The notes: generated by a model not told the origin, from the sequence alone. DNA of 64,000 nucleotides from Paragonimus westermani (GCA_008508345.1 QNGE01000437.1:2757-66756); one strand, 5' to 3'. Positions 49,912-62,978 are shown, counted from the first letter of the stretch. Translations and numbers: made by a program.

Positions 49912-52885
49912 CTGTTTTCAAAATGCACACAAAATTAACAGCTGATTAATGGGCATGATGCTACAGTCGTCAATTATCGGAAACTGTCGACTTACCTAAA
50001 AAAAATCTTATTTGCATGGGTGCACGAAATACACAATCATTAACTTGTCAGTCCATTTGAAACCAATTCTGATGAATGAGATGTATTTCTTTCTGAAACG
50101 TGTGGTTCTTTTCCACAAGACGTTTAAATCGATTAACAATAGGTGGCGTGAAAATTCGACTGGTGGTCCTTAAATGTTACACCTGTTTTGGAAGCTGCCC
50201 AGAAAACGTAATTTGGTCTCTGCTTATTTCCCTACGGAACAGTTAAGGCACGGTCCTTTTAGTAGGGATTTGAATAATTCCACACCTATAGAAAAGAGAT
50301 ACACACCTCAACTATGTCGCCATTTGTTGCAGAAACCTCACAGAGTCCTGACAGGCAGTTCATGAACCTAATCAAGGGTTGTGTGTTGAAACTGGTGGCT
50401 AAAACGATCGAAGTTGTGGTGTGAGTCAACCTAGTGTTTCGCTGGAAGGCACCCAATCAATTGCAATATTTCGCTTCCATATGGCTAAATTGTTGGGAAG
50501 TTGTATAAAAGAGCTGTGTTTCAATGTTTTTACTATGTTCTATAAAACCACTAGGAACACAGAGGTTTTAACAACACAATGGCGAGCCGCGATTGGTCTA
50601 CTAATTTGTTACTGTCATGCCCTCTCAATGGTGATGTTGTTAGGAGACGCTGTCGGTTGTAGTCTATCAGTACAGGGTCAGTTCAACATAGCTGGTCTAA
50701 GCTACACCAGTGGGGTTCGTTATTCAGTCTGCAGTTCAAGTTGATTGTCTGGATTCAACCAGTCGATTGAGTTAATAAGTAGTGCGTATGTGTATGCTCG
50801 ATTGGCTGCAATCAACCTGTTTTTATATGAGAGGACGAAAATGAAGTGATAAGTGGTGTATACAATAACAGCGGGTGAAGGAGAACGATACATGATGTGC
50901 CTAATGGGCATGTGCTGGTCATCTGCCAATTCTTCATTTATGATAGTTTCAGTGTGAATAATCGCTATACCTCAGGTTAAAGTGACGACAGAATTGCACC
51001 AGTGGATGAACTAAGGTCATGCTTGTCTTGAACACAATTAACTGGCTCATTTAGTTCGTTGCATATTTGACAGCGTTCATTCAGGCCGCCAGGTGAACGT
51101 CGCAATTCATGTTTCCACAGTTATTTACTTGAAATGAACAAGCTGACTGAAGAGAACGAATATCAAGCTTAATGCAAGGGTAAAAATAAACCCGATTAAC
51201 CATACAAACGGCGACATTGTCGGTAAATCAGATTCTTTCCCCTGAATCCCTTAGTTTCGGCAGTTTATAACAAATGAGGGGTGTAACGACATTTTGTGGG
51301 TTCAGCAAACACTACCAGCAACTGATCTGCAACTGGTTATTTGCAACTGCAAAGTATAGTAAACGTTTTTCAACCATATACAATTGAAATTCGTGTGAAA
51401 GGTTAAGCTGGTGGACAGGAAACCGTATAGTTACGAACTTGTAACGGAAAATGTTTTCCACCCCTGTTGAGAATGTAGAACCATGGGAAAAGAATGAACC
51501 ACGTAATTGAGAATGAAGCAAAGAGCCTAGAATACGAATCGTTCGAATCGTTCTACTGTAATGTCAAGTTCATTGTGATCAATCTTTGGTGGATTGTCAG
51601 GTCGGAGGTGTGAGTTTTCGAACGCTCGGCCGAATACCTCACCGCGGGGGGAGGTACGTTCAGAAGCCTGCCACGATCGAATCAAGGACAACGTGCGCGA
51701 CCGGATGAGTCATCGCTCGACTGGATCGGACCAACGGGCGAGGCAGGGCAGGCGAAATACGACATCTCGACACGATGTTGGAATACGGTCAAGGCCAACA
51801 TTGGGTGGATGGCTGACAGTACGAGCAGCCGGACGAGCCATCGCGCAAGGAAATCGGACAAACAGACGGGGAATGGCAAGCGGAAAACCCACCGATAAAA
51901 GACACCGATCACACACGTAAACCGCTTAGAAGTGCACACGACGTATGAACGGAAATCGGGGGTGTTGTGGATTGGAATTATGACCCATAAACGAGAGAGC
52001 GCGTGTTGTATGTGACTGGCGATTTGGACAATAAAGATTGTGCTTTATTGGACGCCTTCTCGCTTCAAATCAAGCTACCAGTAAGTAGGTTATTGCCTTC
52101 ATATTACTCACATACTCTTCATTATATCATGTGATTTGGCAATTGAGTGGTCTGTATTTACACCATGTTATCCGTGGATTTTACACAGATAACCTGATTG
52201 AGCTGGTTAACTAGAGACAGGTTGGTTGTAAAGTTGATTTTGTGTTACGCTGACGAAATGTTTCGTGTCTGGAAACTTCTTAACCACCCGGTAGGAAACT
52301 GACGAACTCTGTTGTTCAGAGCAACAGCTGTTTTACATGTGTGTATAAAACCCTCTGAACGAAGAGAAGCAAAGCGACCACACTGAACAGAAATGTCGCT
52401 AGATATCTCTGTTTGCATTTCTTATCTGTTGTTTTATACTTATGGAAGATTGATCACTCTCTGAACTCCCTGTGATGACGCAACCTTACTGGGCTACAGC
52501 AAGTTGGATCATGGTTTTTGCTGCCGATATGGTCCATGTATTTCCAGAATGTAAACCTCACCAGAGCCAAATGGAACTAACTACCTCAAACATTAATTGC
52601 ATAAGGGCTTCTATCAGATCTTGCTAGCCATAATCAGAGCTTTAAGGAAGCTTGGGACAGTCTCCGTACAGCTTACGTCAATAAACTGAGCGGAACACTG
52701 TACGAAGATTTAGCGGAGATGCCTAAACACGTGGTTAAAAAATACCATACTGAATTTATTGCACCTTCTCCAAATGAAGGTAAAATATACTTTACTGGCA
52801 CATGTTTTGGTCTCCAGGTTTAGTTGATTTATTTGAACTACGTGAATGAATTTTTGATTTGTCCCCCAAAAAGGACAGCACTTAC
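49912..52885 (-). other. Beta-spectrin intron 1 (contains LTR-like block)
   Basis: GTAAGT to CAG intron of about 3.0 kb. It contains the CpG-rich LTR-like block at 51595-52081. The plus-strand ORF at 50421-50744 has no recognisable domain. Confidence 0.8.
51595..52081 (+). mobile_element. Possible solo LTR
   Basis: A sharply bounded block, much richer in GC and CpG than its surroundings, begins with TGTCAGG and ends near CTACCA, so it has TG...CA ends. Toward its right side it has CAATAAAG and its complement CTTTATTG as an 8-bp hairpin that includes an AATAAA signal, as expected around an LTR poly(A) site. I could not identify a target-site duplication or a second LTR, and I see no similarity to the ends of the gypsy element at 42165-44640. 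It could instead be another repeat type. Confidence 0.4.
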
Positions 52886-53302
52886 AGAACATCGAAGCAG
52901 ATAGATATAACAATGTGCCTTGGTAATCAGTTGTTGCAGTCGACTCTCTATCAATTCGGTTAAATCACTCCATGTTTCCGTGAGTCGATCTTCCCAGATT
53001 GCGACTTGTGGTGCATCGGAATGTCGTCTGCGAATCAGTTCACGGCAAAAATTCACTGCTCGCTCTACCCGCCGAGCACCACCAGCGCCACATGTGCACC
53101 CATCCTGTAAACATGCAATGGCCGCTTGTAGTTCGGGAAACGTAGTCAGGTCGTAGCCCAACTGAGGTAGCATGCCAGTGAGCAGTTCGCCCAGCACGTC
53201 GCTAGCGATTCGGGCAAATTGTTCTAGTAGCTTGAGACATTCGGCTGAATCCCGACCGGTTTCTGACAGAGCAGCCACGGATATTTGCTGGTTGAGCCAT
53301 GA
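52886..53302 (-). CDS. Beta-spectrin exon 1 in window (enlarged repeat)
   Basis: Codes for residues 1-139 of the visible part. The acceptor is TTTCATTTCTTTAG and the donor is GTAAGT; phase is 0 at both ends. It begins in helix A of a spectrin repeat (SWLNQQISVAALSETGRD), continues through helix B (SAECLKLLEQFARIASDV) and ends in helix C with the typical pattern HSDAPQVAIWEDRL, then TWSDLTELIESRLQQL. Between helix B and the RELIRRRH motif there are about 40 residues more than a standard repeat of about 106, including a Cys/Gly-rich stretch, ACLQDGCTCGAGGA. An upstream exon must supply the start of helix A. Confidence 0.88.
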
Positions 53303-56300
53303 CTAAAGAAATGAAAAGAAGAAAGTGTTTGTTGATAACATCGAATGCATTGAAAACAAGCAAATGAATATATGATTTCTTCAAGGAAAACAAATTCTAA
53401 ATATTAGTCTGTTAACTTATTCATTCGAGGGTTCGCATCAAACCAGTGACCTAGCCAAACATGGATAATAATGTCATTCAGCTAAATGTCTGCCATCAGT
53501 TTGCCCACAAAAGTTGGGTTAGTATCAGACGTCCGTATTGTCAGTTGTCCCTATTACAATCCAGTCTTGATATTTCACTCTTACGCCACGGATCACTGGA
53601 GATCATTTAAGATCACCGTAGATGACTAACCAGTCAGTATAGTGGAAGCGTTTTAAAGCCCTGTGAATTCGTTTCTTGATTGGAATTGTCGACGTGGAAG
53701 AAGCAAACGAAATGCGATTGAAAACCAGTTAACGTGTCATCACAAAGCACCGAGTGCTGGATTGTATCCTGGCTTCTTTTTGTCGTTAATCTGTCAAGTG
53801 CCATGTGGACATTTTTGCGCGCCATTTATCTTGTCTTTTGTTGATATTTGTTGCCGATTCGTCACACTAACAAATATAACGTCGGTGCTAATTCAAAAAC
53901 GTGGTCCAAACAGTACTCGAACAGACTGCGGACACGCTGGATGTCGGCATGAATGTCTTAACATCATGTGCTTATGGACAACGGTTGTGATTCGCAGCTC
54001 ATTTAGAGATTCCATCAACCGATTCAATAGGGGTTAATAAAATGGAATGTTCCCAAAACACGTGGACTTTAATCTCTTCTATTAGTGGGGATAGCTTGAG
54101 TGTTTTACTCGGGAATCGATTTCAGACGTTTTTATACACCACCTAGTTGGTTTTTCTGCAACAGTTGTCCATATCTGGCCATATCTGTACAAATCATCGA
54201 TGGCGGAGTCCGTCACATCCCGGTTTTCTGCAACATTTGCGAGCACTGATCAGTGTATATACGCAGAACCAATCAAGCGCTGGACTGTGTAAGCGATCCC
54301 CTTCGAATGCTACTTGTAGTCGCAGCCTTTAGGCAGCATTTGTCAGCTATTGCAGTGCCTTTACCACTGAATAATTATCAACCTGACATGATCAACGGGG
54401 TCGTGGTCATTTACATGGAAACTGAAGTGAGTGGTGTTGCCAAACGGACCTAGGTTATGCTTTGAAAAATAACTGGTGAACATCCAGTCATCAACAAAAC
54501 GTTCTTTGAGACCGTGTGTTAACAAACGATAGAAGTAACATTTTACTGTATATATTGTTCAGAAGTTGATTCGGTGAAGACCAGTAGTAAGCATTTATAA
54601 TGATGTAGCAAAATATTCCTCGATCATATCGTGTAATACACCGTTCGTGACTTCAGTTTCCAGGGTTTTGATCCTTCAGATTTAGCGGGATAAATTGGGG
54701 TGGGGGTGATTGGTCTTGTGCAGACATTTTTGTCATCCGACGATTCCGCGGGAAATAGCACATTGACCTGTTACTACACGCAGTCGACGGAAATAGCCAG
54801 ACGGTATTTTGTATGAACACTTGTCATGAACTGCGTGAATTTCAGGATGATTGAAAGTGGACAAGTCAGGAAACAACATATTAATTTTTTCCGATAAATG
54901 TCTAACACAGCAGTGTGTAAGCTCAGGGTCTTCAGAGGAAATCGGAATTCTTGAAAACTGTTCAGTGGTGCTAAATGACTAAGTTTTGATAGCATATACT
55001 CCAGTGCAATTATATTTGAATGTTGAGTACCCTGATATAAAGCGGAAATCTGTCTAGCCAATATAATGTCATTTAATCAAACATCACAAACTGTGTTTCG
55101 GCAAGAAAGTCAAACAAATTCCAGTGTTTTCAGGAATCTACCATGGATTCTTACAGGATGATTAAAACGCTAGTTTAGTAGTAGTATCCTATTGCTTTTC
55201 TCTACATTCCGATTTGACTATGTCATATGAAGTTGTAAACGCACCTGAGAATGAATGATGTGTAGGATGTGTGCGAAGAGTTGCAAAGAAATAATTTGAA
55301 GAGTATAGTACTTCAGTGAACCTCAAGGCTGTCACGACTCAACAGCGATGTTCAACTGAGTATGGAATTAAAATGCATCCGTCTACTGAAATACTTCGTT
55401 CGTTGGGTTGGTTGATTTAATTTACTTAAAATTAGTGACACTTCGGTGGAGGGTGACAACTGCCCAGCGAAAATCCAGGAAACGTAGTTGTAATGTATCA
55501 CGTCGTATATCAAAGTGAAGAAAATAGACATGATCAATTAAGTCAGCTAGCACCCTGTATACTGACTTGTCTGAACGCAAACGTTTTGATGTGATCTTAG
55601 AAAGTAGGTGATCTTACAGGACCAATAAAAAGAGTTGGACAAGAGTAAATTTCAGGTTCTCTTTTAGAGGCTCACACTACTGGAAATCATTTCCAAAATA
55701 TCTGTGAGTTCTCCCCATGAATTCTATCAGAGGATTCAGTTTACAAATTGCCGAGGAAGTGGTGGTACACATTACAAGAGAGATTAGCAAAGGAGTCTGA
55801 TTAAACTGTTTTGCCAGAATAAAATTTAGATAAGATACAACAAGATAAGAGCTTTGAAATCACCGGTACCGACAAGTTGCGGTACAAACGGACAAAGTAA
55901 CGTATTGTGTTCATGTATTTCTGGCGTCTCAGCTAAGTTGTTCAGGAATTAACCGACTTAAGATATATTGTTGTCTGTGAACGCCACATTGGTTGACAAC
56001 ACCTAGAAGAATTTGAGAATATATTTATTGCTTTTGGGATATTTCTATTCTGGACAAGGAGACGTTTATTCACTGTCAAACGTTCATCAGCAAGACATAA
56101 TTTTGATTTTTCACACATAGTTGCTGAAGATACGACCACGAGGGCTTGCCGGCTTAAAACTCATGGTCTCCGCATGGTAATGTACTTCAAAACAATGAGG
56201 ATTTTTGACAAGACTGCTTCACGAGTGGCAATTTGACCTAGGTCCAAAATGTCACCGATATCCGTAGATCATACTGAATTCAAGATATTATATGCGGGGA

Positions 56301-59128
56301 GTTGTCTGTTTGCGATATTGTGATAAGTTTCTACGATTTACACAGCAATATTTCGTTACATCTTCCTAAATGCATATTACAGAAGAGACTGTTAACATCA
56401 CCCAGCCAAAATATCTTCCAATGGGGATGGGGCGAAATCACACGAGAATAAAAACATCAGGAATACTTGTATCAGATCTCTGAAATCGCTGCTGTGACAG
56501 GGACAGAATGAGAGCCAATTTGCCTTGCTTACAGCGGATGGGCTATAGTACTTTAGTAAAAGACATCTACTTAAATCGTGTTAACCGTTTTGTTTTTAGC
56601 TGTGTACATCATCAAAAGTGTCTCACTAGAGCTCATCTCTTGTTTCATGTTTGCCGGATTTTCCACAATCGACGAATCTGCTTATCGGTTTGCGTTTTTT
56701 GACTACGTAATTAGTGAGTACAATTTGATTTGACTGGGTGCGACACCAAGCTCTTAAGTGAAGATGTTGGAATCCAAGCTGTACTGTAAACAGCAATGTG
56801 TTCGGCTGCATGAAACGCATGTTGCAGCAGACAGTTAGGGTGCCTGATGAGTTCAGTTTCCTACATACACTTTCTTGATTGGCAACTGTTAAATTTTCTT
56901 TTAATTTCAAAACACTGATATCTGTCCCAATGATACAACAACGCTGTGTTTCTTTCTTGCTAAAAATTTCGGGGTAGTGGTTTTCTTCAAAATTGCAAAT
57001 AAGCGCTGAGTGCTTGGAATGGTAAGTATTGAAGGCAAATAATTTATGAGCTTTATAAAACGTCACTCTCAGTACACTCACCTTACATCAGAATGAAACG
57101 AAACTGTTGAAACGCAGATATTAGGTTACCCACATTCTCTCACGGTAATTTGTCTTTGTTGATGAATCTTGGTTGCGATAAGATAATTTCAGGAAAAGGA
57201 AACTGTTTTTCTTTACTTCTCGTTCGAAGTTGACTCGCACGTCTAGAATTATGACGCAAAATATACACAACCTAGTCCATTCAGTTCCTTCACTAGTATA
57301 GCATTTACATAGTGTTTTGCTTCTGATGTGAGTATGCAACTGTTGTTCCAGGGTTGTCACGAGTATACCGATCAGAATAGGTTTTAATGGGTAACCCTTT
57401 GCAACTTCATCAGTGGGTCAATATACAGCCTCCACAAAATCGTACTACGCCTATGAAATGTAAAATTACAAATGTTATAATTCACTTGATGGAACTCTGG
57501 GTTGGCTTGGCTTCTTATCGACTGTTTTACTAATTCTATCATTGGGCTCTGTTGATGGCATATTAGTAAGCAGAGGTTGGGCATTCAACGTGGCCATGTG
57601 TTTCGCCCAAATGTTTAATTTCGGCACCATACGAGAAATTTCAAAGTCTTCGATGTTATTTGGAGTAGGAGAGGTTCTTCGATCGAATTCAACAGCGTCA
57701 CCAAACGAATGTCTTGCTAATGTTGACGCTGCTTCACGGCTGAAAAAATCAAAGCTTAATTTCTATTATATACTCCCTGTAGCCTATACGCTTGAAGTGA
57801 CTGTCTGTATCTTGGTTCAAAATATTTCGTTTTCCCTTCGTCGACCTCATAACCCAAGAATAAAATTATTTATTTCGGGAAATACAGTCCAACTTTCTTC
57901 ATGTTCTCAGGAGCACGATCTGGTATAAACTTATTTGGGTTTGGAAAACTGTTATGCATCTCTCGTTTGTGTTCGGTTACATTCACCAGAATGATATCGA
58001 CAGACTTATCTATGTAGCGGATGACAATATCAATGAGGGTCCCCAGCAGATTAGGTTGATCACTAAACTGTTTAATCAGCAAGGATCGCTGCCACAGTCT
58101 GTCGATTCTAAATCATCCTTTGACTGTAACTATGTTAGATCAAACCTCGCCAGAAGCATCACCGTTTGCACGCGTTGGTTTCACCAACTGTTGAGAATAA
58201 TGTTGATGCATTTCGGCAGAATACGGAATCATGAACTGGTTGAGGGTGCCTTGGGCTCCCGTTTGCCTGATTGCATAAGCGGTAATGTGAGTGCTAATCA
58301 CTATGGTTCTCTGTATTTTTAAAATGATCCGTTGGTGACTGAGCGACTTCTTCAACTACTTCTTGGTTTTTAATTGACGCGTCTTCATTGTGAAGAAATT
58401 CACGAAGCACGCAATGTTCATTCGGTCCAGGTTAGTAGTGCTGAATCGACGAAAACGTCTGATCTATTGGGTTTGATTAAGTGGCCATTCATACATTTGG
58501 CCCGATATCACCAGTGGTTTGTGGCTGGACAAACCTCGAGACGTAGTCACTGGTAATAAATGATTAGATACTAGTTTGAACGTAAACGGTCTTGATATCA
58601 CTCAGTGTACCCATCTTGACAAGTAGACATACACCGCAGTGCCGGAGAAGCTTTTGATCTTAGAATAGTATTCTTGTGAAAGCGTTCAGTGAGAAGTTCA
58701 GGAAAAACGTATTAACTATACATACTTCACAAGAGCTGGTAAAAACAACATCTTTTACGAGGTGTGTTATTTCATTACATCTTTCAAAAAGTACACCACA
58801 ATTAACGACGTCAATCCAGCAGTCAAATTACTGATCGTTGGGTGGATGAATAAAATCGCACGTGGAGAAAAACACTTGATATGTACACCTAAGGTGCTTG
58901 TTTCACTGCGGCTCATTCGTCATTGTTTGTTTACAAATTAATATCGCCTGTCTCATATAACAGAAATCCCAGTAATCAGTGATCCTGTACATTTTTGAAA
59001 CAGATATACCGGTGTCGTGAACAATAACATGCTCATAAGAAGTCAAGGTTGCAAATCACGGACACTGTGGATGACTGTCTACCCGGGTGGTGGTGGGTTT
59101 GTTTGCGTGTGTGTGTGTGTGTGAATGT
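53303..59128. other. No recognisable gene (upstream intron or flank)
   Basis: More beta-spectrin exons would be expected on the minus strand, but I found no segment with both splice borders and spectrin-like sequence. Longer ORFs at 56626-57081 (minus, 151 codons), 57542-57928 (plus) and 57954-58322 (plus) show no known domain. A (GT)n tract at about 59106-59123 abuts the LINE. Confidence 0.5.
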
Positions 59129-60442
59129 GATGCACTGTGGACAGTGCTTGGTAAGTTTGGATGTCCAGGTAAGTTCGTCAATGTGGTTAGATTGTTGCAT
59201 GCGGGCATGAAGGCGAAGGTGCAATCGTGTGGATTGACCTCTGATGATTTTGACATCGTCACTGACATGAAGCAGGGTTGTGTTCTAGCCCCAGCCCTAT
59301 TTATTTTATATTTGACTGCCATGGTAACAGTTGCTTTTCAGAACTCTGGAGAGGATGGTGTGGAGGTCGAGTACCGGACGAACGGGCGGCTGTTGAATAT
59401 CCGACGTTTCGGCGCCCCAACCCGGTTACAGACCTCAAGGATGCGCATGCTTCTGTTCGCATATGACGGCAGATTGCTAGCACACAGTGAAGAAGAGCTG
59501 CAACGTCTATCTACAGCGTTCTCTTCGACAGCATCGGAGTTTGGATTAGAAATCAACACAAGTAAGACGTTTTCGTTCTTTCAGCCTTCTCCTGGTGGAG
59601 GTGCTGCTTGTGTACCTCCACCCCAAATTCGCATTGATGGAGACATTGTGAATGGCTTCGGGGATTTTTGCTACTTGGGTAGCAACTTGTCGACAGATTT
59701 GTCCTTGGACGGCGAGCTGAGAGCGCGTGTGGCGAAGGCTACTGCTGCTTTCAGACGTCTTGAAAGACGTGTCTGGAAGAATCATAGCCTGAAGATAGCT
59801 ACCAAGCTGTGTGTTTACCGTTCAATGATGCTGTCTATACTGCTGTACGGCAGTGAGACGTGGACATTGTATCAGCGGAACGTGAGCTATCTGGTCCGCT
59901 TCTATATGCAGTGTCTAAGGCGCATCTTGGATATTCGGTGGTCGGACATGATTCCGAACACTGAGGTGCTGCAGCGAGCGGAAATGGACGGGCTGGAAAC
60001 CATGCTGATGATGAACCAGCTCCGTTGGCTTGGTCACGTCCGTCGGATGAGCGATGACCGTATCCCGAAGCAGTTACTGTACGGACAAATGAAGGCAGGT
60101 AAGCGAAATTCCGGTGGTCAGAAGCGGAGGTACCAGGATGTTGTGCAGGTAGGTCTTTTATGTTGTAACATTGCTTTTAGATGTTGAGAAGGGTTGGCGT
60201 GGAACCGGACGGCCTGGAGGAGTACGGTTCAGGCGGGCGTCCAAAGATTCAACGAGCAACTATTGCGCGGTCGCGAGCGGAAGCGTGCAGTACGCAAAGG
60301 AACCAACGGTGCCATAGGTCGCGGTGACGTGACTATATGGCGTTGCGATGTGTGCGGCCGCAAATGCGCTGACCGTTTGGGGTTAGCAGGTCATCAACCT
60401 ACTCACAGTACACCGTCGGCGAAGAGGCGACGAGTAAGTTAG
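59129..60442 (+). pseudogene. LINE reverse transcriptase, 5'-truncated, one stop
   Basis: One frame runs from ALWTVLGKFGCP to the end, broken only by TGA at 60185-60187 where related elements have Trp. Landmarks: MKQGCVLAPALF (RT block with the QG turn), LLFAYDGRLLAHSEEEL (palm), GLEINTSKT, LLYGSETWTLY, LRRILDIRWSDMIPN, LRWLGHVRRMSDDRIPKQL and GKRNSGGQKRRYQD. After the stop come LAWNRTAWRSTVQAGVQRF and a C-terminal C2H2 finger, CDVCGRKCADRLGLAGHQPTH (C-x2-C-x12-H-x3-H). The catalytic F-A-D-D reads F-A-Y-D, so the RT is dead. The endonuclease domain and RT N-terminus are missing. An RTE- or jockey-like clade is likely; I cannot settle it. Confidence 0.9.
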
Positions 60443-61005
60443 GCTCAGGTAGGTCATATCCGTGTGTTCAATGTACTTCTGTTAATGACTGCGTCGACCA
60501 ACATCCTGGTCGTTACCGATTAATCCTCTTCTCTTTTCAGAAACTTGAGTGTCTGTGGTCTTGTACCCCTTCTTTTCTTCGGCTTTGTTGATGTAATGTA
60601 TGATGAATTGTCTGCCTGGCTTTTCATCCCTATCTTCTCTGGGATGCGCTAACCTGCACTCCTGTACTGCAGCGCTTCTTGTATTACATTTCACAACTCT
60701 TTCTTCTCAGTTTAGAGCTTGTCATTGCAGTCTCTCGCTGTTTAGTTTCCGAGAGATATGCGTGTCCTTTCTTTATTAGCCAATCAAGTGGCTAACCAGC
60801 ATTGGCCGGCTGGACAGAAAGGCCCCACTGCACACCTCCCGGTCTTATTACTTCGGGTTTACACTGGATACGTGGTGTGTGGATGGAACTGCAACTGGTA
60901 CAGCGCAAGCCAATTGCAGTGATGGCTAAGCGCAGGCGTCCTTTGGCTTCGGTCACTGTGACAGGCTAATCCGAATCGGATGCCGCCAACTGTGAATGTG
61001 ATGTA
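60443..61005 (+). mobile_element. Probable LINE 3' untranslated region
   Basis: Continues directly from the LINE frame and is GC-richer than the flanks. It includes the block at 60962-60991 that recurs at 4951-4980. I place the end near 61005 by composition only; there is no clear poly(A) tail. Confidence 0.45.
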
Positions 61006-62254
61006 GTTCCATGAAATATTCTTCCTAGACTTTCAGTGTGAGCAGTTTGACTAACATGACTAGGTAACAGAGGAAGCTTATAAATCTGAGAATAGTTCAT
61101 TGGAGACTGCAATAGATAAAACAAAGGCATATCATAGTGTCAGTCGTCGGCACAGAGAAAAGTTGACGAAGTGATCTTCATCAGCGACGTATCATTACTT
61201 CGTTAATAAGCAGGGTAGTGCGAATCTCGTAAAAAGTTTGCCAAGCCAGTCTAAGGGTCATTCAGACAAAAATAGCACGCGCATAAATAACCCTTCGTTA
61301 GGTCAACTTACTGCGCTATCCATAAAGTTTGTGAATTTTTTGAATAAGCAAGTTGCACTCATCCACCGGATCATCCTGAAAACTGAGGCAACGGCCAAAT
61401 CGCAGTGCAGTTTGAAACCACAATCAGACATGTGCACAAAATGAACTGCTCACTCGTGGTTCACGTTCAGATAGGTTTTCAGTGAAATCAACGTGCCGAT
61501 CGCCAATTAACATCCAAACACACACCTGTTGTTTGTACGTCCCTAGTGTGGCCAGCCAGTGAACCCACAAAAATCACATGGGAAACACATGATGACAGCT
61601 CACTGTGACGAACTTTCATTGTTAATTTCCCCAAGTTCACACAGTTTGGTCAGTTCCGCCGACTGGACTACATCACGTGATTGGCTAATCGATTGAATTA
61701 ACACGTCAGAAGACAGACGCCACAGGCGCCATTAATTATTTTCTTTTGAATCACAAATAATAGTGCCCAGTTTGGAAACACGCCAACAGAGAGTGGCCGC
61801 CGACTAGGTTCTTCAAACGCTGCCGCAAACAGTGCAGTCAAAATCAAATTTTGATTCACCGAATTCTTACATGAAACAGTGAAAATTAATATGCTTTGAC
61901 TAATCCACGTTGATATTGCTTACCTATGGTCGCATCCCATAATCTTCCTCACTCTGTACCCATCAGTAAAGCACAGTGTGAAGGTCACCGATTGCGCTCA
62001 TTAAGCAGTCACTGACAGAAAGCCTAGGTGGTTCCGTCGGTGATGCGTACCTTTGGTTAATTGAAGAAAAGGCATTTTGACCCTCGTGTAAGCATGTCGG
62101 TGTGTGTATAGTTCTTTGACCGATTGTCAGTGGTACACCGGCACACCGGTATACCAACTCTCGTCGTAGCGAAACCCGGTTTTGAATAGTGACCCGAATG
62201 TTTCCTACTATCTAGTTTGTCTCGATAAATTTCAAGACTACAATGTTCGTCTTT
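61006..62254. other. No gene seen
   Basis: Only short ORFs (61238-61444 plus; 61963-62157 minus) without recognisable domains. A donor-like GTAAGC on the minus strand near 61922 has no convincing acceptor. Confidence 0.45.
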
Positions 62255-62574
62255 GGTTCAGATATCAGTGGATAAGCACATGAATTGCGTTTCAATGCAA
62301 GTCCAAAAACAAAGTGTGCTTGCCCTACTGTTCGTCCTAGGCTAACAACTATCCCTTACTCACGGCAAGTTGGGAGCTTTTATGAGAACGTCTGTCCCAC
62401 TTACCTCTATTTTCTCCAGTCATATTGATTTGAATTGATTATTGAAGTTCACACATCTACAGATTGAGCCTTGACTTTTCATTTTTGAACAGAGTGACTA
62501 GCAAAAGTGAACGAATTAGGATTTAGACGGAGGAATCAAACTGTAATATGTTGAAATGGTTGATTTGCATTCGC
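62255..62574 (+). repeat. Long inverted repeat, left arm
   Basis: About 320 bases that are the reverse complement of 62979-63275. From GTGTGCTTGCCCTACTG (about 62315) inward I see no mismatch until the inner end. Nearer the outer end the left arm has an extra stretch of about 21 bases. The spacer between the arms is about 405 bp. Confidence 0.92.
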
Positions 62575-62978
62575 AATCAGTGTGAACAGTGTTCACCCCA
62601 AGCGTTGTCTAAATGTGGCTGATATACACTAACCCATGAGAAGTTTTGAGTCAAGTAATTTCAATTCACTAGATTCACCACGGGACCTGTGCGGTCCAAA
62701 TGAATGTAACTGGACCATCTGCTTTCAGAAATGTTCTCTATGGTAAGCCCTGTGGTCTTTTCATTTAGAAAAGCCGCGTTGGCGTCTCGACTACAAAACA
62801 TGGTGTATGTCATTAGTTATTGTTGAGGCTCCGGAAGGAAGAAAGCTGTGCAACGCTCTTTCGACGTCATGTAATAGTTGATTCCAATAAAATATCAGTG
62901 CAATACGTGACAGTTAAAATTCATCTCATTCGTATAGCAGCCGAAGACATTCTTCAATTCAGCAGTCAATTCAGCACA

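Larger units (their letters stand above)
14195..53302 (-). other. Beta-spectrin gene, 3' part (nine exons, eight introns)
   Basis: Nine exons were assembled by matching donors (GTAAGT, GTGAGT, GTAAGA, GTAAGC, GTGAAT or GTAGGC) with pyrimidine-rich acceptors and following one reading frame. The total is 3036 nt, exactly 1011 codons plus stop, and all split codons join in frame. Domain order is that of a beta-spectrin C-terminus: repeats, the partial last repeat, a linker, PH domain and tail. The protein crosslinks actin and binds membranes as an alpha/beta heterotetramer at the cell cortex. The N-terminal actin-binding domain and early repeats are outside the window or in unfound upstream exons. 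Conventional beta-spectrin is favoured over beta-heavy by the partial repeat and linker, but the long tail leaves this open. Confidence 0.88.

Noticed and set aside
60133..60182. Mini-intron in the LINE frame starting GTAGGT and ending TTTTAG
   Set aside because: The unspliced frame is colinear with related LINEs and matches better, apart from one TGA; removing the segment shifts the frame.
61924..61960. Minus-strand exon ending at a GTAAGC donor (RVRKIMGCDH)
   Set aside because: Upstream stops and lack of a credible acceptor; no family similarity.
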